A stretch of DNA of 13,326 bases. Source: Zancudomyces culisetae (lineage: Eukaryota > Kickxellomycota > Harpellomycetes > Harpellales > Legeriomycetaceae). The stretch is from positions 1-13,326 of the forward strand of contig LSSK01000880.1 in NCBI GenBank assembly GCA_001969505.1. The letters run 5' to 3'. Position numbers and translations under genes: made by a program. The notes below the pieces were generated by a model, which had not been told where the DNA came from, searched no databases, and saw only the letters and a list, made by a program, of their open reading frames with translations. This document shows positions 10,601 to 13,326 of the stretch, in pieces. Numbering within the stretch: the first letter of the stretch is position 1; each line of letters begins with the position of its first letter.

Positions 10601-13326
10601 AGCGGACATGCATATGGTAATCCTGTAGTGGCATATCTAGAGCGAAACGGAGAGCCGTTTGACGAACCACAATATTTTGAAGATGGAGGATATTCAGCAA
10701 TTCCTAAAGATTTGAAACATTTGGCAATCAGCCACACTCGGACTTCAAATAAGGAATTCGCACTGGTTACAGCCGATCTCAATCCTATTCACACAAACAC
10801 CTTCTTTGCCAATCTTAGTGGACTTCCTGGAACAATTGTTCATGGAATGTGGACTTCAGCTGCGACCAGAAGAGTTGTGGAAACATGTGCTGCAGAAGGC
10901 CATCCAGAACGAGTAGCAGTGTACGAAGTGAACTTTTTGGACATGGTCTTACCAGGAGACACCTTAGAAACCAAATTAACGCATGTAGGCATGCGCAATG
11001 GACGAAAAATAATCAAAGTTGAAACATTCACCAGCATTGGCAACAAAGTACTGGAGGGTGTTGCAGAAATAAATCCACCAAAAACAGCCTACCTGTTTAC
11101 GGGGCAAGGTTCGCAAGTGGTTAATATGGGTGTGGATCTGTACAACGGCTCGGAAGCTGTGAAAGAAATCTGGAATTCGGTTGACAAGTATATGGACAAT
11201 CTATATGGATTCTCGTTGTTGGAGATAATCAGACTGAACCCAAGCGAAAAGACTATATATTTTGGAGGTTCAAGGGGTAAGGAAATTAGAACCAGGTATA
11301 TAAATATGAGATACGAAATAACCAATAAACAGGGCGAATCCGAGTACATAAGTATTTTTCCAGAAATCAACGAGCGCAGTGAAAGCTATACATTCAGGTC
11401 GCCAACAGGTCTTCTCAATGCAACACAGTTTACCCAGCCCTCAATTATGCTTTTTGCAATGGCAGCATCGCAGGATATGTTGAACAACAACCTTGTGCAC
11501 AAAGATCTTGTATTTGCTGGCCATTCACTTGGAGAATTCTGCGCATTGTTGGTTATGGGTGGAATGGTAAAAGTAGAAACAATGATTGAACTGGTGTTTT
11601 ATCGCGGACTGGCCATGCAGTTATCTGTAGAACGCAATAAGGAGGGAGCCAGTAAGTACGGAATGGTTGCCTTCAATCCAAGCCGAATAGCTTCAAAATT
11701 CATGGAAATGATGTTTGAAAAGGTTGTTGATATGATCAAAGAAAAAAGACCTGGTTTAATGGAGATTGTAAACTACAACATTTATAACTGGCAGTATGTG
11801 ATTGCTGGTGAACTGGTGTTACTGGACATATTTTCCCAGGTAACAGATGTTCTATTTTACCAGAAAGAACAATTAAATGGTATATTTAAGAAAAGTCATG
11901 ATACCGAGTCTGAAGATATAGTTGATACAGAAATGATGCAAGAATTTAGTGCGTTTGTAGAAAAGACAATTTGCCAAATAATTGCTAAATCTGACAAAAA
12001 GTACAATGCTAGCAATGGGTATATATCCCTAACTCGAAGCAAATGTACCATTCCTATTCCTGGGATTGATGTGCCATTCCATTCCTCTTTTCTATTGTCG
12101 GGGGTACCACTGATGCGACAATTCCTACACAAATCAATCACAAAGGAAAATGTAGTAGTTGAACAGCTAGAACGTAGATATATTCCAAATGTAACAGGAA
12201 AGATGTTTGCTGTATCGAAAGCATACTTTGAAATGGTCTACAGTGCTACCCATTCACCGCACCTCAGAGAGGTCATTGATCATTGGGACGAATCACATTT
12301 GGCTGATCGACGTGAGAAACAACGACTGGGCCACATTCTTTTGATTGAACTGTTGTCATACCAGTTTGCGAGCCCTGTTCAATGGATTGAAACTCAAAAT
12401 ACCATATTCGGAGACTGTAATATTGAACAAGCTATTGAGGTCGGGCCCAGTTCCGTGTTGGTTGGAATGGCAACAAGAACAATACATGCCAAGTTCAAGG
12501 ATCAAGACGATTTGGAGGGAATCCAGCGTACTATACTACATTGTATTAGCGATAAAGAATTCATTTATTACGCCAACAGACAAAATGAATCCAACGAACC
12601 TCAAGAATCGAACGCCTCTCTTCCAATATCCAGTAAAAAGCCCTCTACCGACAAACAAAGTGAAGCTGCAGGCACACAGACTTCAACGTCTCGTCCAAGT
12701 GAACAAGTCACCAAACCAGCTGAAACAGCAACACCAACAGCAACACCAACAGCAACACCAACTGATCTACATTACAGCCCTGCTCTCGAAAACAGTTCTG
12801 GCGATGGGCATAGATCTCAAGGAGTAGCTGCACAAATAGAAGATGTAAAAATCACAACTCGTCAAATCATTACCTCTATAGTTGCTCAAAAGCTGAAAAA
12901 AAGTTACATTGATATTTCCGATTCCAAATCTATTAAGGACCTAGTCAATGGCAAATCAGCAATGCAAAATGAAATAATCAGTGATTTACAAAAGGAGTTT
13001 CAAAATCAACTACCTGATAAGGCTGAGGAAATGCCACTGGTTGAGCTTTTTGGCCAACTTAATAACTCTTCTGGCGGACTGGGACCATTTTCATCTGTAA
13101 GGGTGTCAAAGTTGGTAAACTCAAAGATGCCGGGTGGATTTACCATTCCCAAGATCAAGGAAATGCTAAACAAAAAGTACGGACTAGGTCCATTGCGTGC
13201 TGACTGTTTGCTTTTGCTGGGAACTACATTTGAACCTGAAAACCGATTGGCAAATGAAAAGGACATGAATTCGTGGTTGGAAATAGTTGCCAATCAATAT
13301 GCTAAAATATTTGGAATACAATATTC
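6044..13326 (+). CDS. FAS1-FAS2: Fungal-type fatty acid synthase, fused beta-alpha polypeptide (3' partial)
   Basis: Cytosolic type I FAS makes long-chain acyl-CoA from acetyl- and malonyl-CoA with NADPH. One frame of 2427 codons, with no stop and no intron, matches the whole yeast Fas1 (beta) chain and then the first ~300 residues of Fas2 (alpha). The order is acetyltransferase (1-~545), enoyl reductase (~575-1000; GMTP at 595-598, TGGRGGGHH at 735-743), a structural region (KKDSLWQS 1033-1040), hot-dog dehydratase (DLNPIH 1578-1583, HGM 1600-1602), malonyl/palmitoyl transferase (GQGSQ 1687-1691, GHSLGE 1826-1831, PFHS 2011-2014), then alpha sequence from about 2090 and ACP (Ser2305). The start is the first ATG after an in-frame TAA at 5906-5908, with A at -3. 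Ketoreductase, ketosynthase and phosphopantetheine transferase must lie past the right edge. CTG falls at conserved leucines, so it is not the CTG-serine code. Oddities are the subunit fusion and a degenerate acetyltransferase active site. Confidence 0.97.
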   Translation, partial: MSKVYLYKDLCTLSVPQEYEATLKHTSGSFEPSIDPAILAENKSSKIVQLDLVTKFIHHYINLHSIDKANIEPEQIGVLRFLLDVIDNEYLNNNDIHVAASKVDDNSRKNILNSYFTCVDIIESATVKENIQPEKSDEHLSAIFELSIKKKLKLAGIFDGYISPDVSLRVLENLLETYNSLLNDYVTTLSELVLGISSDEYKKGLAKFKINILDLLKKKECQTFEELGFQDSIAASMILSGLVSLSLYYLVCRVSKRSHSWVTRRFDSLAGFGCGTVVAVAISCSNDHNSFIHNSKNALGFLYYVGLHADIENSIHSSRDSVKSRTTTNPSGRPTIQLEVMNIPIKSLNTIVNQVNKDLDPDERVCVSFIKSNIVCQVTGPDHILRLFVLKLKEFSKSHISNLKNKNRVNLTDEIKFEYIQNPNPLHSNLMRKHIDQIHGRIKAEGFLFQSTFMNIPVKSVCGSMYDTKDKDLTYILINEICIEQVNWVKATELKDITHIVDFGPGGISGIGSLTANNKLGTGVQVIFASINKIIPEGTKTLVDLLNNDPNSVTYSQNWEKEFGPKIVQNKYTGSLMLDTRMTRLLGKPHIMVAGMTPSTIGSDFVSSVLNSGYHIELAGGGHYSEASLREEVEKIRRNIGPGDGITVNVIFLNARMASLQLPLLNRMRLEGAPIDGVCISAGVPSLETSTELIEGMIQCGIKHISFKPGNAESIRQVVLVAKNNPKMNIILQWTGGRGGGHHSSEDFHQPILETYAEIRMCENVVLVAGSGFGGDKDTLPYITGDWSMTYERPRMPFDGILLGSRMMVAKECPTSYKVKQLIVDTPGVPDIKWADTYNGPAGGIISVISELGQPIHMIANRAVMLWDELDKTIFSLPVEERKKILKQKKEYIIGRLNKDYQRPWFGRKENGDVCDLEEMTYSEVIFRMVDLMFDHKNDKWIHSSYMDVFEDFLRRVEERFSKPNQSSVLHSRNQILNPMMATSVITESYKDCGYVHILLQDIHYFLDICQISGRKPVPFIPILDENLDSWFKKDSLWQSEYLDSVVGQDAQKVCILQGPVAVSYANVVDEPVSDILNGINQSHIRSLLDTMYEGDETRVPEIEYSVEIGVNTTKTLPGTIECVSMANKKTFKLLQDDTDRLPTSDEWYSVLCGGKQSWLSALLFSRSIVRGEDVTENNIRSTLAPIPKTTTTIHFDDSGYPTELCVENEHHFKSIKILYECKDKTITITMNDKPNANTYSVFFKFSYKPETPYALIHEIINERNSRVSEFYKQLWVHHPEQYTMHVDETGERTVIQNSVIVSPKDVAKFCQVVDNTSHQYVYNNIEGYSYIPMDFVFSILWGAICTASHNCADANMLDIVHYSVKLESLCEYQLLKTSDNLSATARLLSVTNSPMGKMTTSEGILMKDGVPHYKVVTSSLFRGKFSDYQNTFSIKDETKAKISLNTEEDLKVLQSKEWLIAGENYDRLVQVGSVLVFNLVSSVRYKGIKEFSSVKTVGSVEVLSQNTLPVEVGCVDYESGHAYGNPVVAYLERNGEPFDEPQYFEDGGYSAIPKDLKHLAISHTRTSNKEFALVTADLNPIHTNTFFANLSGLPGTIVHGMWTSAATRRVVETCAAEGHPERVAVYEVNFLDMVLPGDTLETKLTHVGMRNGRKIIKVETFTSIGNKVLEGVAEINPPKTAYLFTGQGSQVVNMGVDLYNGSEAVKEIWNSVDKYMDNLYGFSLLEIIRLNPSEKTIYFGGSRGKEIRTRYINMRYEITNKQGESEYISIFPEINERSESYTFRSPTGLLNATQFTQPSIMLFAMAASQDMLNNNLVHKDLVFAGHSLGEFCALLVMGGMVKVETMIELVFYRGLAMQLSVERNKEGASKYGMVAFNPSRIASKFMEMMFEKVVDMIKEKRPGLMEIVNYNIYNWQYVIAGELVLLDIFSQVTDVLFYQKEQLNGIFKKSHDTESEDIVDTEMMQEFSAFVEKTICQIIAKSDKKYNASNGYISLTRSKCTIPIPGIDVPFHSSFLLSGVPLMRQFLHKSITKENVVVEQLERRYIPNVTGKMFAVSKAYFEMVYSATHSPHLREVIDHWDESHLADRREKQRLGHILLIELLSYQFASPVQWIETQNTIFGDCNIEQAIEVGPSSVLVGMATRTIHAKFKDQDDLEGIQRTILHCISDKEFIYYANRQNESNEPQESNASLPISSKKPSTDKQSEAAGTQTSTSRPSEQVTKPAETATPTATPTATPTDLHYSPALENSSGDGHRSQGVAAQIEDVKITTRQIITSIVAQKLKKSYIDISDSKSIKDLVNGKSAMQNEIISDLQKEFQNQLPDKAEEMPLVELFGQLNNSSGGLGPFSSVRVSKLVNSKMPGGFTIPKIKEMLNKKYGLGPLRADCLLLLGTTFEPENRLANEKDMNSWLEIVANQYAKIFGIQY
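7766..9043 (+). other. Enoyl reductase domain (FMN, NADPH)
   Basis: This is the FMN-dependent TIM-barrel enoyl reductase of the fungal FAS beta chain, which reduces the enoyl-ACP double bond. It shows VAGMTPSTIGSDFV at 593-606, the IELAGGGHYSE strand-loop, LQWTGGRGGGHHS at 732-744 with the conserved His742 (the counterpart of the yeast active-site histidine), the phosphate-binding GSGFGG at 770-775, and MPFDGILLGSRMMVAKE around 796-812. All expected motifs are present and contiguous, so this domain should be active. Confidence 0.9.
9941..10963 (+). other. Dehydratase (hot-dog) domain
   Basis: This domain dehydrates 3-hydroxyacyl-ACP. The active hot-dog carries ADLNPIHTNTFFANLSGLPG, with Asp1578 and His1583 at the spacing of the family's catalytic pair, and then TIVHGMWTSAATRR (1597-1610), the conserved HGM helix start. 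The upstream part (from about residue 1300, with YIPMDFVFSILWGAI near 1332-1345 and SPMGKM near 1395) corresponds to the pseudo-hot-dog portion that supports the active one. The motifs are intact. Domain edges are approximate. Confidence 0.85.
11081..12583 (+). other. Malonyl/palmitoyl transferase domain, spanning the subunit fusion
   Basis: This domain loads malonyl from CoA onto the ACP and releases the product as palmitoyl-CoA. It has TGQGSQ (1686-1691), the nucleophile elbow AGHSLGEF with Ser1828, FYRGLAMQ with the malonyl-binding Arg1854, and the catalytic His2013 in DVPFHSSF. In yeast the final strand-helix part of this domain comes from the alpha chain. Here LLSYQFASPVQWIETQ (2103-2118) and VGPSSVL (2133-2139) follow in the same polypeptide. 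Unlike the acetyltransferase domain, every catalytic element is kept, so this may be the only working acyl-CoA loading domain in the protein. Confidence 0.9.
12284..12322 (+). other. Beta-alpha fusion junction
   Basis: EVIDHW (2076-2081) matches the last residues of the yeast beta chain, and LGHILLIELL (2095-2104) matches the first residues of the yeast alpha chain. Only about 13 charged residues (DESHLADRREKQR) separate them, so the two genes appear to be joined almost end to end with no inserted linker domain. There is no splice-site pair or stop in this stretch. Confidence 0.8.
12584..12835 (+). other. Ser/Thr/Pro-rich linker tethering the ACP
   Basis: Residues about 2181-2264 are low in complexity and rich in Ser, Thr, Pro, Gln and Glu. 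They sit where the yeast alpha chain has its Ala/Pro-rich flexible tether that lets the ACP swing inside the reaction chamber. The length is similar (about 80 residues) but the composition differs, with Thr/Pro/Ser in place of Ala/Pro. It contains a short amino-acid repeat coded by a DNA tandem repeat. Confidence 0.75.
12728..12763 (+). repeat. Three 12-base tandem repeats in the ACP linker
   Basis: The unit GCAACACCAACA occurs three times head to tail, the last copy ending in T instead of A. It encodes Ala-Thr-Pro-Thr repeats (residues 2229-2240). The unit is a multiple of three, so changes in copy number would lengthen or shorten the ACP tether without breaking the frame. The repeat also leaves another frame open over it (12345-12827), which is a shadow and not a gene. 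Confidence 0.9.
12836..13326 (+). other. Acyl carrier protein domain (partial at right edge)
   Basis: This domain carries the growing chain on a phosphopantetheine arm. The prosthetic-group serine is Ser2305 in LVNGKSAMQNEI (codon 12956-12958), within a helix pattern that begins VAQKLKKSYIDI and continues SIKDLV, as in the yeast alpha chain (LVGGKSTVQNE). The second, fungal-specific half of the domain is also visible, with SKMPGGFTIPKIKEMLNKKYG and then LANEKDMNSWLEIVANQYAK, up to the window edge at residue 2427. The ACP is intact as far as it can be seen. Confidence 0.92.

Noticed and set aside
8354-11370. Several minus-strand open frames of 60-93 codons across the FAS gene
   Set aside because: They are antisense shadows of the conserved plus-strand FAS frame, with no independent motif.
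12345-12827. 160-codon open frame on the plus strand with poly-Gln/His
   Set aside because: It overlaps the FAS frame throughout and stays open because of the 12-base repeat. The FAS frame carries the conserved domains.

Overview
The window looks like part of a eukaryotic, probably fungal, nuclear genome. The evidence is a multidomain fungal-type (type I, beta-alpha order) fatty acid synthase gene, long AT-rich intergenic DNA, and a standard genetic code in which CTG falls at conserved leucine positions. The FAS layout fits fungi with a single fused FAS polypeptide, as in some basidiomycetes and early-diverging lineages. Single-chain FAS genes of this order also occur in some protists, so the lineage is not settled by this window.

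Layout. Positions 1-117 (minus strand) hold the 5' end of a protein-coding gene that runs off the left edge; I do not recognise it. From about 118 to 4125 the DNA is very AT-rich, with no gene I can support and only small inverted repeats. Around 4126-4627 (plus strand) lies a decayed second copy of the left-edge gene. Its first codons match closely and are then followed by frameshifts and stops. From about 4630 to 6043 is the AT-rich upstream region of the FAS gene, with a repeat- and CCAAT-rich patch at 5506-5711.

From 6044 to the right edge runs one uninterrupted reading frame of more than 2427 codons. It covers the whole beta subunit (acetyltransferase, enoyl reductase, dehydratase, malonyl/palmitoyl transferase) fused directly to the start of the alpha subunit (the rest of the transferase, a linker and the acyl carrier protein). 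Ketoreductase, ketosynthase and phosphopantetheine transferase should lie beyond the window.

The strongest observation concerns the N-terminal acetyltransferase domain. It keeps its length, fold-like conservation and catalytic histidine (H427). However, its nucleophile motif reads GFGCG where the family has GHSQG, and its oxyanion-side GGQGN motif is gone. All other visible active sites (enoyl reductase, dehydratase, malonyl transferase, ACP serine) are intact. This points to a working FAS that does not load its acetyl starter in the canonical way.
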